DNA of 64,000 nt from Pseudomonas sp. B6002. Its GTDB lineage: Bacteria; Pseudomonadota; Gammaproteobacteria; Pseudomonadales; Pseudomonadaceae. The DNA lies in NCBI RefSeq assembly GCF_013385985.1, contig NZ_JACAOY010000006.1, positions 774,198 to 838,197 of the forward strand. The letters run 5' to 3'. The translations under genes were made by a program, and so were the position numbers. The notes beneath the pieces were generated by a model. The model worked only from the letters and a program-made list of their open reading frames with translations, searched no databases and was not told the DNA's origin. Positions 18,584 to 29,294 of the stretch are shown piece by piece; position 1 is the first letter of the stretch, and each line of letters opens with the position of its first letter.

Positions 18584-20206
18584 TCAATGCGGCGTGGATT
18601 TGGCCAGGTGCAGCAGCACGTAAGGGTTCTTGTCGAACTCCCCGGTGAGCGTGGGAGTAATGGAGCGCAACCGAGGGTCTTGCAGCCCCTCGTAATCTTC
18701 CTGGCTCATCACCAGCCAGGCGGGACCTTGCACCGGGGCCAGCTCGGCTGGCAACTGGGTGAACAGGGGCACCCGGTCGCAGTCGAGGTTGACCATCAAC
18801 TTGATGGCTTTCGCGTCTTTGCCCAGTGCATGCAGCACCACGGGCGCCGGTTGCTGGTTGATCTGTGCCTTGACCGCCAGGCTGAAGGTGCGGGTGTCAT
18901 ACAGGCTGCGCTCAAGCGGCTCAACCACCACGATGTACGTCGTCCAAATCGCCAACACGGCCGCCAGCGCAGGGCCGGCCGGGCGAAACCGCACGTTGAA
19001 CAGCGCCAGCAACGCGAGCACTTGAAGCACACCCAGCACGACAAACATCAGCGTCAGGCTACCCAACTGCTCCGCATAGCGGCGGCGCGCAACCAACAAG
19101 CCAATGGCCAACAGGGCAGGGAACAACGTCCAAATGCCCAGCATCAGGCTACGCAAGGCGGCGAACAGCCGTCCCTGGGTCACCTGGAACGGGTACGCCG
19201 CAATGATTGCCGCCATGGGCAGCATGGGCAGTATGTAGCGCGCTTTCTTCGCCTGGGGAACCGACAGGCCGAGCATCACCAGCAAACCTGCCGCTGCGCA
19301 GTACAACACCAACTGCAGCGCAGGATCCGGCACACGTCGCCCGTTCAGCGCCACCGCCAGTAGCACCAGCAACGCCACCGGGTAAGCCAGCGCGTAATTG
19401 CCGATGGAACTGGTGAAGTAGTACAGCACGCCGCTGGAACCTTCGGTGCCGTCCATGCGCCCCAGGAACTGCATGCGAATCACATCCCGCATGAAGTCTT
19501 CACCGCCGCTGAGCTTGGCCAACAGCAACAACAGGCCAACACACGCCGCCAGCAACGCAAGGGCCAGCAAGCCGAAGCTGAACAACTGGCGCCATTGGCG
19601 GTTGATGAGGTAATAGCTGCACAGCACACCCGTGGGGATCACCAGGCCGATGGGCCCACGGATCGCAAAGCCGATGATCAGCAGCAGGAACAGCCAGTGC
19701 AGGCGCTTGCCCGCACCGAAGTGGTCGTGGGCATAACCCAGGTAGAACACCGCCAACGCCACGGCCGCGAGCATCTGGTCAAGAGACACCGCACGGGTTT
19801 CGCTGATGAAGGTGCTGCTGAGCAGCAACATCGCCACACTCAGCAGGCCCCAACGCGGGGAGTAGGGCGCCGTGAGGCGGTACACCAGGGTGACGATCAC
19901 CGCCGAAGCAATGGCCGTCGGCAGCCAGGCCGTGAAGCTGGTGACCTGCCCAAACGGCAGGGAAAACAGCCAGGTCAGCAGGGTAGAGGTGGCGAGGTAA
20001 TCGGCATAGGGCTGCCCGTACGTGGTGGGGAAAAAGCTGGGCCCATGGCGCAGCATTTCCTGGGCGAACACCACGAAACGCGAGTCGAAGCCGATGATTG
20101 CCTGGTGCCAGTTACCGGCAATGAACAGCACCAGCGCCAAGAGCCCAAGCCCCAGCGACTGGTGTCGAATCGTTGCATTGAGCAGCGGCGGATGAGCTTT
20201 GTTCAC
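18584..20206 (-). CDS. Second ArnT-like glycosyltransferase (GT-C, PMT family)
   Basis: A 540-residue membrane protein with about twelve hydrophobic helices. The first periplasmic loop has DSRFVVFAQEML, the position where ArnT carries its catalytic acidic residue, followed by YADYLATSTLLTWLF. It starts three bases after the ugd stop and is the last gene of the arn operon. It is less like Escherichia ArnT than the product at 22340. It may transfer aminoarabinose or another lipid-linked sugar to a second acceptor; acceptor unknown. Confidence 0.75.
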   Translation of the reverse strand: MNKAHPPLLNATIRHQSLGLGLLALVLFIAGNWHQAIIGFDSRFVVFAQEMLRHGPSFFPTTYGQPYADYLATSTLLTWLFSLPFGQVTSFTAWLPTAIASAVIVTLVYRLTAPYSPRWGLLSVAMLLLSSTFISETRAVSLDQMLAAVALAVFYLGYAHDHFGAGKRLHWLFLLLIIGFAIRGPIGLVIPTGVLCSYYLINRQWRQLFSFGLLALALLAACVGLLLLLAKLSGGEDFMRDVIRMQFLGRMDGTEGSSGVLYYFTSSIGNYALAYPVALLVLLAVALNGRRVPDPALQLVLYCAAAGLLVMLGLSVPQAKKARYILPMLPMAAIIAAYPFQVTQGRLFAALRSLMLGIWTLFPALLAIGLLVARRRYAEQLGSLTLMFVVLGVLQVLALLALFNVRFRPAGPALAAVLAIWTTYIVVVEPLERSLYDTRTFSLAVKAQINQQPAPVVLHALGKDAKAIKLMVNLDCDRVPLFTQLPAELAPVQGPAWLVMSQEDYEGLQDPRLRSITPTLTGEFDKNPYVLLHLAKSTPH

Positions 20207-20209
20207 GTA

Positions 20210-21589
20210 TCAGGCTTCCTGACCTTGCGGCACCCACTGTTGCTGAGGGATTGGCAATTCACAGGAGTCACCACGCCCAATCGGGAAGTACTTGAAGCCT
20301 TTGCGCGACAGACGCTCGCCGTCGTACAGGTTGCGGCCGTCGAAGATCACCGGGGTTTTCAGGCGCTGGTGGATCAGGTCGAAGTCCGGCGCCTTGAACT
20401 GCTGCCATTCGGTGCAGACGATCAATGCATCGGCGCCGCTCAGGGCCGATTCCGGAGTGCCCAGCAGCGTCAGGCGCGATTCATCGCCGTAGATGCGCTG
20501 GGTTTCCTGCATGGCTTCCGGATCGAAGGCACGTACATTGGCGCCGGCGGCCCACAGGGCTTCCATCAGTACGCGGCTGGGCGCATCGCGCATGTCATCG
20601 GTGTTGGGCTTGAACGCCAGGCCCCACAGGGCGAAGGTCTTGCCCTTCAACTCGCCTTTGAAATAGGCGTTGATGCGTTCGAACAGCTTGCTCTTCTGGC
20701 GCTGGTTGATGGCTTCGACGGCTTCCAGCAGGTCGCTGGAGCAGTTGGCCTCTTTAGCGCTGTGGATCAGGGCGCGCATGTCTTTGGGGAAGCACGAGCC
20801 GCCGTAGCCGCAGCCCGGGTAGATAAAGTGGTAGCCGATGCGCGAGTCGGCACCGATGCCCAGGCGCACGGCTTCGATGTCGGCGCCCAGGTGCTCGGCC
20901 AGTTCGGCGATCTGGTTGATAAAGCTGATCTTGGTGGCCAGCATGCAGTTGGCGGCGTACTTGGTCAGTTCGGCGCTGCGCAGGTCCATAAAGATGATGC
21001 GGTCGTGGTTGCGGTTGAACGGCGCGTACAGGTCGCGCATCACTTCACGCACTTCTTCACGCTCGCAACCGATGATGATGCGGTCCGGGCGGCGGCAGTC
21101 GGCAACGGCCGAGCCTTCCTTGAGGAATTCCGGGTTGGAGACGATATCGAAGTCCAGGTGACGGCCGGCCACGCGCAGGTTCTTCTCGATGTGCGCGCGC
21201 AGGGTGTCGCCGGTGCCGACGGGTACGGTGGATTTTTCCACCAGGATCACCGGCTCTACACGGTGACGGGACACCGCGTCGCCGACCGACAGCACGTACT
21301 TCAGGTCGGCCGAGCCGTCTTCGTCGGACGGTGTGCCCACGGCGATGAACAGCACTTCACCGTGTTCCACGGCGAGTTTTTCGTCGTGGGTGAAATGCAG
21401 GCGCCCGCTTTCCAGGTTCTCTTTCACCATCGCGGCCAGCCCCGGCTCGAAGATGGTCACATGGCCTTTTTGCAGCGATTCGACCTTGTTCTTGTCTACG
21501 TCCATGCAGATGACATCGTGACCGACTTCGGCCAATACGGTGGCCTGCACCAGACCGACGTAACCACTACCAAATACACTGATTTTCAT
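20210..21589 (-). CDS. ugd: UDP-glucose 6-dehydrogenase
   Basis: A 459-residue enzyme converting UDP-glucose to UDP-glucuronate, the entry substrate for ArnA. The N-terminal [18 protein letters not shown] binds NAD; the catalytic Cys lies in [25 protein letters not shown] and the C-terminal UDP-binding half are complete. Its ATG overlaps the arnF stop by four bases (ATGA). Placement inside the arn operon is typical of Pseudomonas. Confidence 0.95.
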   Translation of the reverse strand: MKISVFGSGYVGLVQATVLAEVGHDVICMDVDKNKVESLQKGHVTIFEPGLAAMVKENLESGRLHFTHDEKLAVEHGEVLFIAVGTPSDEDGSADLKYVLSVGDAVSRHRVEPVILVEKSTVPVGTGDTLRAHIEKNLRVAGRHLDFDIVSNPEFLKEGSAVADCRRPDRIIIGCEREEVREVMRDLYAPFNRNHDRIIFMDLRSAELTKYAANCMLATKISFINQIAELAEHLGADIEAVRLGIGADSRIGYHFIYPGCGYGGSCFPKDMRALIHSAKEANCSSDLLEAVEAINQRQKSKLFERINAYFKGELKGKTFALWGLAFKPNTDDMRDAPSRVLMEALWAAGANVRAFDPEAMQETQRIYGDESRLTLLGTPESALSGADALIVCTEWQQFKAPDFDLIHQRLKTPVIFDGRNLYDGERLSRKGFKYFPIGRGDSCELPIPQQQWVPQGQEA

Positions 21590-21999
21590 GGGGCATTCCT
21601 GGGACTTGTGGTGCTAGCACGACGAGAGTTAATAACCAGTACACCGAGGATGACCAGCGCCACCCCCAGGGTTTTCGAAAGCGAGAAATGTTCGTTGAAC
21701 ACCGGCAGGCTGGCGGCCAACAGGTACACCAGCGCGTAGCTGATGCTGAGCAATGAATACGCACGGCCGAGGGGCAGATCCTTGAGCGCGCCGAGCCAGC
21801 AGAGCATCGACAGCGCATAGGCGATGATCGCCAGGATCACCACGCCCAGGGCGCCAAGGTCGATGGCATTGCTGTTGAAGGCTGTGAGCCATTCAGTCGG
21901 CAGCGGCAGGCGCGTCATGCTCCAGCGCATGCCCAACTGGGCGGCGCTGACCAGTCCGACGCTGCCCAGGGCCAGGGCAAAACCACGCGCCCGGCTCAT
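21586..21999 (-). CDS. arnF: Undecaprenyl-phosphate-aminoarabinose flippase subunit ArnF
   Basis: A 137-residue small multidrug-resistance-like (EamA) protein with four membrane helices; the C-terminal [17 protein letters not shown] and [11 protein letters not shown] are typical. Start ATG at 21999 overlaps the ArnE stop as ATGA; an upstream extension in this frame would run through arnE. With ArnE it flips the lipid-linked sugar to the periplasmic face. Confidence 0.85.
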   Translation of the reverse strand: MSRARGFALALGSVGLVSAAQLGMRWSMTRLPLPTEWLTAFNSNAIDLGALGVVILAIIAYALSMLCWLGALKDLPLGRAYSLLSISYALVYLLAASLPVFNEHFSLSKTLGVALVILGVLVINSRRASTTSPRNAP

Positions 22000-22343
22000 A
22001 CCTGGCGCCCCAGCAGCACGACACCGGCGATCACCAGCACCACGCCCAGCCAGTGGCGGCCGTCGATGTGTTCGTGGAACACAAAGCGCGCCATCAGCGT
22101 GACCAGCACAAAGTTCAGGCTGAGCATGGGGTAGGCGATGCCGACTTCCAGGCGCTGCAATACCAGCAGCCACACCAGCAGGCCCAGGCCCAGGCAGATC
22201 AGTGCCGACCACAGCCACGGCGAGCGCAGTTTCAACGCCCAGCCGTCGGGCTGGTCACGCCAGCTTTCTACGGCAAACTTTTGCGAAACCTGGCCCATGC
22301 AGGTGAGCAGACAAGCACCGAGTAATAGAAGCAGGGTGATCAT
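21996..22343 (-). CDS. arnE: Undecaprenyl-phosphate-aminoarabinose flippase subunit ArnE
   Basis: A 115-residue four-helix SMR-like protein ([49 protein letters not shown]). It overlaps arnT upstream and arnF downstream, each by four bases (ATGA), so translation is coupled. Partner of ArnF in flipping. Confidence 0.87.
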   Translation of the reverse strand: MITLLLLLGACLLTCMGQVSQKFAVESWRDQPDGWALKLRSPWLWSALICLGLGLLVWLLVLQRLEVGIAYPMLSLNFVLVTLMARFVFHEHIDGRHWLGVVLVIAGVVLLGRQV

Positions 22344-23995
22344 GGAGCAGCCTTGGGGAAGATCAGGATCACGATGTTGCCTTGCTCGTAACGCTTGCCA
22401 TCCTGGGGCAGCAAGTTCACTTCAGCGACCTCATCGTCACCCTTGACGCGCATCACCACACCGACCGGGCCTTGTTTGCGCGCATCGCTCATCCATTGCT
22501 GGACCTGGCTGATGTCCACCTTGCGATGGGCCGTGTCTGCGAAGGCAAGACCGTATTTCACTTCACCGACGGTGTTGTAGAGGGTCACGTCCGGGCGGTG
22601 CAGGCGCCACGCCAGGGCCGACGCGGCGCCCAGGTCATTGCTCAGCAGTGCGGTGGTCGGTTGCAGTTCCTGCAGGTGATCAATGATGAATTGGTCCGGG
22701 GTCTTGTTGTACACCACCGAATGGGGCAGTGCGGCCGGCACCAGGGCCACCAGCAGCCAGCTGCCGATCGCCGGTGCTGCCCAGAGTTTCAAGGGGCGCG
22801 CCGCTTGCAACAGATTGACCAGGATCCAGCCGAACAAGAAGGTAAACACCAGCACCAGGCTGAGGGTTTCCTGGCCATGCTCGTACACCGGCTTCTTCAT
22901 TTGGAACCAGCTGAGGGCCAACATCGCCACCAAACCCATCACCAGGTTCAGCCAGCCGTTGATGCGCAGCGCACGCCCACGGTTTTGGGCCAGCTTGTCG
23001 GCCAGGGTCGAACCCATCAGCAGGGCCAGGGGCAACAGGCACGGCATGATGTAGGACGGCAGCTTGCCTTTGGCCAGGCTGAAAAACGCCAAAGGCATCA
23101 ACAGCCACAGCAGCAGGAAGGCGGTTTTCGGCAGGCGCTTGTCGTGCCAGGCCTGTTTGACCGTGGACGGCAGCAGCGCCACCCAAGGCAACGAGAACGC
23201 AATCAACAACGGCAGGTAGTACCAGAACGGCTCGGCGTGCTGGGCGTCGTCACCGGCAAAGCGTTGGATATGCTCGTGCCAGAAGAAGAAGTTCCAGTAG
23301 TCCGGCTCCTGCAGGTGCACGGCCAGCGCCCACGGCAGGCTCACGACAATCGCCACGACCACCGCCACCAGGCCGTAGCCGAGCAATTCACGAAAGCGTT
23401 TTTGCCAAATGGCGTAGGGCAGGGCGATGAGCACCGGCAACAACCAGGCCAGGAACCCTTTGGTCATGAAGCCCATGCCACAGGCAAAACCCAGCAAGGC
23501 CCAGGCGCCCAGGCGGCCACGGCGCGTGGTGTTGTCGAAGCAGAACCACAAGGCGACGCCGGTCAGGTTGACCCAGAAGGTGAACTGCGGGTCGAGGTTC
23601 GCATAGCCGCCCAGCAGGGCCACACTGGCGAAACTCATGTAGAGCACGGTGCTGACCAGGCTCTTGCGCGGGTCATTCCACAACCGGCGCGACACCAGGT
23701 ACACCAGCAGGATGCTCAGGCCGGTGCTCAAGGCGGAGGCAAAGCGCACGCCGAACAGGTTCTGTCCGAAGATCGCCTGGCCCAGCGCGATCATCCAGTA
23801 GCCGGCGGCGGGTTTTTCAAAGTAGCGGATGCCCATGAAATGCGGCGAGGCCCACTTGCCGGTCAACAGCATTTCCTGGCTGATCTGCGCGTAGCGGGTT
23901 TCATCCGGGATCCACAGGCCATGGGTGGCCAGCGGCAACAGGTAGAACACGCCAAACGCCAACAGGAGCAGGGGCAATGCCAGGCGCCGGATCAT
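22340..23995 (-). CDS. arnT: 4-amino-4-deoxy-L-arabinose transferase ArnT
   Basis: A 551-residue inner-membrane GT-C transferase adding aminoarabinose to lipid A phosphates. The catalytic acidic loop [16 protein letters not shown] and the [11 protein letters not shown] stretch are conserved, followed by some twelve helices and a periplasmic C-terminal domain. I use ATG 23995, which overlaps the arnD stop (ATGA); a TTG seven codons earlier is unlikely. Confers polymyxin resistance in relatives. Confidence 0.92.
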   Translation of the reverse strand: MIRRLALPLLLLAFGVFYLLPLATHGLWIPDETRYAQISQEMLLTGKWASPHFMGIRYFEKPAAGYWMIALGQAIFGQNLFGVRFASALSTGLSILLVYLVSRRLWNDPRKSLVSTVLYMSFASVALLGGYANLDPQFTFWVNLTGVALWFCFDNTTRRGRLGAWALLGFACGMGFMTKGFLAWLLPVLIALPYAIWQKRFRELLGYGLVAVVVAIVVSLPWALAVHLQEPDYWNFFFWHEHIQRFAGDDAQHAEPFWYYLPLLIAFSLPWVALLPSTVKQAWHDKRLPKTAFLLLWLLMPLAFFSLAKGKLPSYIMPCLLPLALLMGSTLADKLAQNRGRALRINGWLNLVMGLVAMLALSWFQMKKPVYEHGQETLSLVLVFTFLFGWILVNLLQAARPLKLWAAPAIGSWLLVALVPAALPHSVVYNKTPDQFIIDHLQELQPTTALLSNDLGAASALAWRLHRPDVTLYNTVGEVKYGLAFADTAHRKVDISQVQQWMSDARKQGPVGVVMRVKGDDEVAEVNLLPQDGKRYEQGNIVILIFPKAAP

Positions 23996-24876
23996 GCTTG
24001 TTGCACTCCGAGCCAACCCTCGCGCCCAGGCAGGGCGCCACGCACCAGCTGTTGCTGGGGCAAGGTGGTCACATCGGCGGGCAACAGGTCGCCCAGCGGT
24101 TTGAAATCGATGCCGCGCTGCCCAGCCTGGGCAAGCAACTGGCGAAAATCATTAGCCATCAGAATCCCTTCTACTTCGGCATGAATCGTGTAGACGTTCA
24201 GCTTGGACTCGGCAAAGCGGTCCAGAATGAAGCCGTTGAAGTCTTTGGCAGCCACTACCGGCCCGACGACTTCGTCGAAGGTCGGCAGGTCTACCGGAAT
24301 TTGTGGGGTGCCCGCGCTGCCATCGGCCAAGGTTGGACGAAACAGGCTGGTGCCCCGGCAATCACTGTTGTAGCGAAAGTTGAAACCTTGCTTGGCTTGC
24401 ACCACGCGTTCATCGGCACGCCAACCGGCTGCCGCTGAACAATCGATACGCTCGCCGAGGATGTCGCTGAGGGTGTCGACGCCACGGCGGATCTGCTCGA
24501 TCAGCTGTGCCTCGCTCCAGCGCCCGGTGTTGGCCTGCCAGCCGTGGTGGTCCCACGCGTGCAGGCCCACTTCATGCCCGGCAGCCTTGGCCTGGCGCAT
24601 CAAATGCCCCAGGTCGCGGCCAATCGGCTTGCCCGGCCAGGCGGTGCCGGCCAGCAAGATGTCCAGGCCATACAGACCGACGGCGTTGGAGCGCAGCATC
24701 TTCCACAGGAACTGCGGGCGGATGAGGCGCCACAAGTGGCGCCCCATGTTGTCCGGCCCAACGCTGAAGAAGAAGGTTGCCTTGACCCCGGCTTCATCCA
24801 GGGATTCAAGCAACCGCGGCACACCTTCACGGGTGCCACGGTAGGTGTCGACGTCGATGCGAAGGCCTGCCTGCAT
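23992..24876 (-). CDS. arnD: Deformylase ArnD (NodB-like polysaccharide deacetylase fold)
   Basis: A 294-residue protein starting [20 protein letters not shown], with the metal-binding Asp in IDVDT and His in [13 protein letters not shown]. It removes the formyl group from undecaprenyl-phosphate-4-formamido-arabinose. Shares one base with the arnA stop (TAATG). Confidence 0.92.
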   Translation of the reverse strand: MQAGLRIDVDTYRGTREGVPRLLESLDEAGVKATFFFSVGPDNMGRHLWRLIRPQFLWKMLRSNAVGLYGLDILLAGTAWPGKPIGRDLGHLMRQAKAAGHEVGLHAWDHHGWQANTGRWSEAQLIEQIRRGVDTLSDILGERIDCSAAAGWRADERVVQAKQGFNFRYNSDCRGTSLFRPTLADGSAGTPQIPVDLPTFDEVVGPVVAAKDFNGFILDRFAESKLNVYTIHAEVEGILMANDFRQLLAQAGQRGIDFKPLGDLLPADVTTLPQQQLVRGALPGREGWLGVQQA

Positions 24877-26867
24877 TACTTCTTGTCCGCGATTTCGAGC
24901 ATGGCTTCTTTCAGGAAGAAGTCCAGGGTGTTACCGATGGTCTCGCTCATCTCGACGGTCGGCTCCCAGTTCAGCAGGCGCTTGGCGTTTTCGATGCTTG
25001 GCTTGCGGTGCGCCACGTCCTGGTAACCGGTACCGTAGAACGCCTTGCTTTCCACGTCGCGGAAACCGGCGAACGGAGGGAAGTTGCTACGCAGCGGGTG
25101 CGCTTCGAACTGACGCAGCAGTTCTTCGCCCAGCTGACGAATGCTGGCTTCGTTTTCCGGGTTGCCGATGTTGACGATCTGGCCGTCGCACACGCCGTTT
25201 TCGTTATCAATGATGCGTGCCAGCGCTTCGATACCGTCGGCGATGTCAGTGAAGCAACGTTTTTGCTCGCCGCCGTCGAACAGACGGATCGGAGTACCTT
25301 CCACCAGGTTCAGGATCAGTTGGGTGATTGCACGGGAGCTGCCGATACGCGCCGAATCCAGGCGGTCCAGGCGCGGGCCCATCCAGTTGAACGGACGGAA
25401 CAGGGTGAATTTCAGGCCTTTGTCGCCGTAGGCCCAGATCACGCGGTCCAGCAGTTGCTTGGAGACCGAGTAGATCCAGCGCTGCTTGTTGACCGGGCCG
25501 ACCACCAGGTTGGAGGTGTCTTCGTCGAAGTACTGGTCCTGGCACATGCCATACACTTCGGAGGTCGACGGGAAGATCACGCGCTTGTTGTACTTCACGC
25601 AGTAGCGAACCAGTTTCAGGTTCTCTTCGAAGTCGAGTTCGAATACGCGCAGCGGGTTACGGGTGTATTCGATTGGGGTGGCGATGGCCACCAGCGGCAG
25701 CACCACGTCGCACTTCTTGATGTGGTACTCGATCCACTCGGTGTGGATGCTGATGTCGCCTTCCACGTAGTGGAAGTTCGGGTGGCTGCGCAGGCGCTCG
25801 ATAGCGTCGGAACCGATGTCCAGGCCGTAGATTTCGTAGCGGTCGTCACGCAGCAGGCGCTCGGACAGGTGGTTACCGATAAAGCCGTTCACACCCAGGA
25901 TCAGTACACGGGTACGACGTGGCTTGCGACCGGACTCGGCGCCGCGCAGCACGGAACCGTCTACCAGGCCCAGGACATCCGCCAGGGCAGGGCCGGCCAG
26001 GAACAGGCCATCGGCGTTGCGCTGGCCGAACTTGACCACCAGGGAATCTTCGCCGCAGGCGATGCGCAGCGGGTTAACGCTGATCACACGACCTGGCGCC
26101 AGGCCTTCGTTGCCCTTGACCACTTCGGCTTGCCAAACGATCAGTTTGTGCTCGCCCACGGCGCAGAAGGCGCCCGGGTACGGCTGGGTCACGGCGCGAA
26201 CCAGGTTGAACAGTTCTTCAGCCGGTTTTTTCCAGTCCAGTTTTCCATCGGCAGCGGTGCGGCGGCCGAAGTAGCTGGCCTGGCTTTCGTCCTGGGCGGT
26301 TTCGCTCAGCTTGCCGGCAACCAGTTGTGGCAGGGCATCGCGCAGCAGGTTGGCGGCGGCGTCACGCAGCTTGGCATGCAGGGTCAGGCCGGTGTCGGTG
26401 CGGTCGATGATGACTTTTTGCTGGGCCAGGATCGCGCCGGCATCGGCGCGCTTGACCATGCGGTGCAGGGTCACGCCGGTTTCGGTTTCGCCGTTGACCA
26501 GCACCCAGTTGGCCGGGGCGCGGCCACGGTATTTCGGCAGCAGGGAACCGTGCAGGTTGAACGCGCCTTTCTTGGCGGTGGCCAGCAGCGCTTCGCTCAG
26601 CAGGTTGCGGTAGTAGAAGGAGAAGATGAAGTCCGGGTTCAGCTTGGCGATGCGCTCGATCCACAGCGGGTGGTTGGCGTCTTCCGGTGCATGCACCGGG
26701 ATGCCGTTGCGGGCGCACAGTTGGGCGACGGAGCCGTAGAAATTGTTTTCCTTGGGGTCGTCGGCATGGGTGAACACGGCAGCAATGTCGTAGCCGGCAG
26801 TCAGCAGGGCTTCAATGCCTGCACAGCCAATATCGTGGTAAGCGAAGACAACGGCTTTTGAATTCAT
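24876..26867 (-). CDS. arnA: Bifunctional UDP-glucuronate decarboxylase / UDP-4-amino-arabinose formyltransferase ArnA
   Basis: A 663-residue two-domain enzyme. The N-terminal formyltransferase (1-300) has [15 protein letters not shown]; the C-terminal SDR-type decarboxylase (about 315-660) has [26 protein letters not shown] and [10 protein letters not shown]. It makes UDP-Ara4O from UDP-glucuronate and formylates UDP-Ara4N. The amination between these two steps needs ArnB, which is not encoded next to it. ATG overlaps the arnC stop (ATGA). Confidence 0.95.
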   Translation of the reverse strand: MNSKAVVFAYHDIGCAGIEALLTAGYDIAAVFTHADDPKENNFYGSVAQLCARNGIPVHAPEDANHPLWIERIAKLNPDFIFSFYYRNLLSEALLATAKKGAFNLHGSLLPKYRGRAPANWVLVNGETETGVTLHRMVKRADAGAILAQQKVIIDRTDTGLTLHAKLRDAAANLLRDALPQLVAGKLSETAQDESQASYFGRRTAADGKLDWKKPAEELFNLVRAVTQPYPGAFCAVGEHKLIVWQAEVVKGNEGLAPGRVISVNPLRIACGEDSLVVKFGQRNADGLFLAGPALADVLGLVDGSVLRGAESGRKPRRTRVLILGVNGFIGNHLSERLLRDDRYEIYGLDIGSDAIERLRSHPNFHYVEGDISIHTEWIEYHIKKCDVVLPLVAIATPIEYTRNPLRVFELDFEENLKLVRYCVKYNKRVIFPSTSEVYGMCQDQYFDEDTSNLVVGPVNKQRWIYSVSKQLLDRVIWAYGDKGLKFTLFRPFNWMGPRLDRLDSARIGSSRAITQLILNLVEGTPIRLFDGGEQKRCFTDIADGIEALARIIDNENGVCDGQIVNIGNPENEASIRQLGEELLRQFEAHPLRSNFPPFAGFRDVESKAFYGTGYQDVAHRKPSIENAKRLLNWEPTVEMSETIGNTLDFFLKEAMLEIADKK

Positions 26868-27904
26868 GACGAAACCTGATCGGAAGGAGAAGTAGAGGTG
26901 GAGGTATGGGAAGACACCAGGCCGTCAACGACGACCACGGGTGCCGGTGCTGCCGGTGTGTTACGCAGCACTTTTTCAATAAAGAAGCGCGGGCGCGCCC
27001 GCACGTCGCTGTACATGCGGCCCAGGTATTCACCCAAGAGGCCCATACCGATGAACTGGCCACCGGTGAACACGAACAGCACCGCAAACAGTACGAACAT
27101 GCCGTCGCCAGCCCACTGCGCGCCGAAGGCCAGGCGCAACACGATCAGGGCAATGGCGAACAGCACGCCCAGGGCCGCCAGGCTGAAGCCGACCACGGAG
27201 AGCAAACGCAAAGGCGTGGTGGTCATGCAGGTCAGCAGGTCGAACATCAGGCTGATCAGCCGCATCGGGCTGTACTTGGACTCGCCGTGCTCGCGCTCGG
27301 CGTGGTGCACGAGGATTTCCGTGGTGTGGCGGGCAAAGCCGTTGGCCAGGATCGGGATAAAGGTGCTGCGCTCGCGGCAGGCGAGCATGGCGTCGACGAT
27401 GGTGCGGCGGTAGGCGCGCAGCATACAGCCGTAGTCGGTCATGGCCACGCCGGTGGAGCGCTGCACGGCCAGGTTGATCAGGCGCGAAGGCCAGCGGCGG
27501 AAGGCCGAGTCCTGGCGGTTGTTGCGCACGGTGGCGACCACGTCGTAGCCCAGGGCGGCTTGCTCGACCAGGCGCGGGATTTCTTCGGGCGGGTTCTGCA
27601 GGTCGGCGTCGAGGGTAATCACCACCTCGCCACGGCACTGCTCGAAGCCGGCCATGATCGCCGCGTGCTGGCCGTAGTTGCGGTTGAGGATCACCGCCAC
27701 CACGTTGCTGCCATCTTCTGCAGCAGCGTCTTCCAGCAGTTGGGCTGAATTGTCGCGACTACCATCATCGACCAGGATGATTTCGTATTCGTAGGCCAGT
27801 TGCTTGCAGGCTGCCGTCGTGCGACGCAGCAATTCAGGCAGGCTCTCTTGTTCGTTGTAGACCGGGATAACGATCGACACGCAATGAATAGGGTAGGGTT
27901 TCAA
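26864..27904 (-). CDS. arnC: Undecaprenyl-phosphate 4-deoxy-4-formamido-arabinose transferase ArnC
   Basis: A 346-residue GT2 enzyme with [28 protein letters not shown] and [12 protein letters not shown], and two C-terminal membrane helices (about 235-300). TTG is the only reasonable start and gives the usual family N terminus MKPYPI; GAGG lies ten bases upstream. It is the first gene of this arn operon, unlike P. aeruginosa where arnB comes first. Confidence 0.92.
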   Translation of the reverse strand: MKPYPIHCVSIVIPVYNEQESLPELLRRTTAACKQLAYEYEIILVDDGSRDNSAQLLEDAAAEDGSNVVAVILNRNYGQHAAIMAGFEQCRGEVVITLDADLQNPPEEIPRLVEQAALGYDVVATVRNNRQDSAFRRWPSRLINLAVQRSTGVAMTDYGCMLRAYRRTIVDAMLACRERSTFIPILANGFARHTTEILVHHAEREHGESKYSPMRLISLMFDLLTCMTTTPLRLLSVVGFSLAALGVLFAIALIVLRLAFGAQWAGDGMFVLFAVLFVFTGGQFIGMGLLGEYLGRMYSDVRARPRFFIEKVLRNTPAAPAPVVVVDGLVSSHTSTSTSPSDQVSS

Positions 27905-28375
27905 AGATTCATGACCTCGGGGCTAGAGCAGGTTGGAGCGTGAAAACGGCAGTAACCAGCGGCTGAAAGCTCAGTGAACTGATTAAACATGGCGTGGGGT
28001 TGCGGCATTCATTCGACTTTCCTGAGGACGGGCATTGGTTTCTTCCATGGCTAGCTGAGTAAAGACGAAATATATGAAAGGTAAAGCGTAATCAACAGGT
28101 TAGTCGTAGAACACGCGGCTTGTTCTCAAGTCCTGGGGCAGAGATTAAGCGGAAAAATGTTGAACGAATATGAAAGGCTGATGAAAAACTCGTTTATTTG
28201 ACAGGTAGACAGCTAGGGTTCAGCTAAGTGACTGACGCGCCAACGGATACTGTTTGCGGGCAAAAACCCAGGGTTTTCCCTAGCGTGTGGAGCGCTCCCC
28301 GGTTTATTCAACAATCTTCTCTGCATTGGCCTTCAAGTGCCGGTAAAGTAAGCCATCTCTTGCCAGGGTACTCGG
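27905..28375. other. Intergenic region upstream of arnC, no arnB
   Basis: About 470 bases, AT-richer than its flanks, between divergent arnC and an exported-protein gene. It must hold the arn promoter. I see no coding frame resembling the ArnB aminotransferase or a fragment of it. Small dyads occur (AAAACCC/GGGTTTT near 28265, GGAGCGCTCC near 28290), and one CTTAAT half site near 28145 on minus, but no complete PmrA or PhoP box I could defend. Confidence 0.6.
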
Positions 28376-29179
28376 ATGAATAGCGTGCAGCTTTTGCGCG
28401 GCCAGTTGCGGCCGGCGTTGATGGGATTGTTGATGGCCGTTGCGTGCGTCACCACCGTGCGGGCCGATGACGGCGTGGCACTGACCAGCATCGACCAGGT
28501 GCCGGACGGCGTGGAAGTCCGTGGCAAGCAGGTCGCGGCCTACACCTGGGACGACCATCAGGGCAAGAACCTGCTGGTGCTCGCCGAGCAGGTCAGCGAG
28601 CGCGATGATGACGGCACCCAGTCGGCGTTCGTCTACGCGGCGCAATACCTGCTGAGCGGCGACCATCCCAAGCGTGTCTGGATGCTCTACGACGATGTGC
28701 AGCACTGCCAGTTCGATGCGTCGTTGCGCTTTGACATGGCTGCCACCAAGGTCACCGATCTGTCCGGCGACGGCATCACCCAGGCCACGGTGGGCTACTC
28801 ACGCACCTGCACCAGCGATGTCAGCCCCAACGAATTCAAGTTGATCATGCACGTGGGCAAGTCCCAGAAGTACCGACTGCGCGGTGTCGACCGCGTGGGC
28901 GCCAGTTGGTGGGATGAGGAGGCGGGCGCCCTGCGCGGCATGCCGCTGCCCAAGGATTGCAGCGTGGCGGCGCAACAGGCGTTGGTCAGCCAGTACAAGG
29001 AGCAGGGCACTGAATTGCCGCTGCCGGGTTGCTACAGCGAAGAGAAGGATTTCGCCAAGGCGCCGGAGGGCTACCTCACGTTCATGCGCCAGCACTGGTT
29101 TGCACTGATGCAGAAACAGGACGCCGACTGGAGCCAATCCCAAGCCCAGCCGCAGGACCCGACCGACGACGATGAGTAA
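28376..29179 (+). CDS. Exported protein of unknown function
   Basis: A 267-residue protein with a signal peptide (ALMGLLMAVACVTTVRA, cleavage near residue 30). The mature part has VEVRGKQVAAYTWDDHQGKNLLVL, repeated acidic segments and DLSGDGITQATVGY, a calcium-binding-like loop seen in the 'M949_RS01915' surface-polysaccharide family; that assignment is tentative. Cysteines at HCQFD, RTCTS, DCS and GCYS could form periplasmic disulfides. The tail is rich in Gln and Asp. Confidence 0.6.
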   Translation: MNSVQLLRGQLRPALMGLLMAVACVTTVRADDGVALTSIDQVPDGVEVRGKQVAAYTWDDHQGKNLLVLAEQVSERDDDGTQSAFVYAAQYLLSGDHPKRVWMLYDDVQHCQFDASLRFDMAATKVTDLSGDGITQATVGYSRTCTSDVSPNEFKLIMHVGKSQKYRLRGVDRVGASWWDEEAGALRGMPLPKDCSVAAQQALVSQYKEQGTELPLPGCYSEEKDFAKAPEGYLTFMRQHWFALMQKQDADWSQSQAQPQDPTDDDE

Positions 29180-29235
29180 GCCGTGATTTTGTGCCAGGGC
29201 CGATCGTGGGGTAGACTCGGCCCTTGCCAATTCAC

Positions 29236-29275
29236 TAAATACCTCTATTAAACAATGGCTTGTTAGAGGTATTTA
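29236..29275. repeat. 40-base interrupted dyad before the recombinase gene
   Basis: TAAATACCTCT and AGAGGTATTTA are perfect eleven-base arms; inside them AACAA and TTGTT pair around TGGC, leaving ATTA as a bulge. It ends 19 bases before the recombinase start. No T-tract follows, so it is a poor terminator; it could be the recombinase's own site or an operator. Confidence 0.65.
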
Positions 29276-29294
29276 ATCCAAAGGCTGATCTACC

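Noticed and set aside
19595-21739. 714-codon plus-strand open frame opposite the second ArnT and ugd genes
   Set aside because: Antisense to two well-supported genes and spanning their junction; no recognisable domain.
28140-28180. Possible PmrA/PhoP box upstream of arnC
   Set aside because: Only one half site (CTTAAT) is seen on the minus strand and no properly spaced second half.
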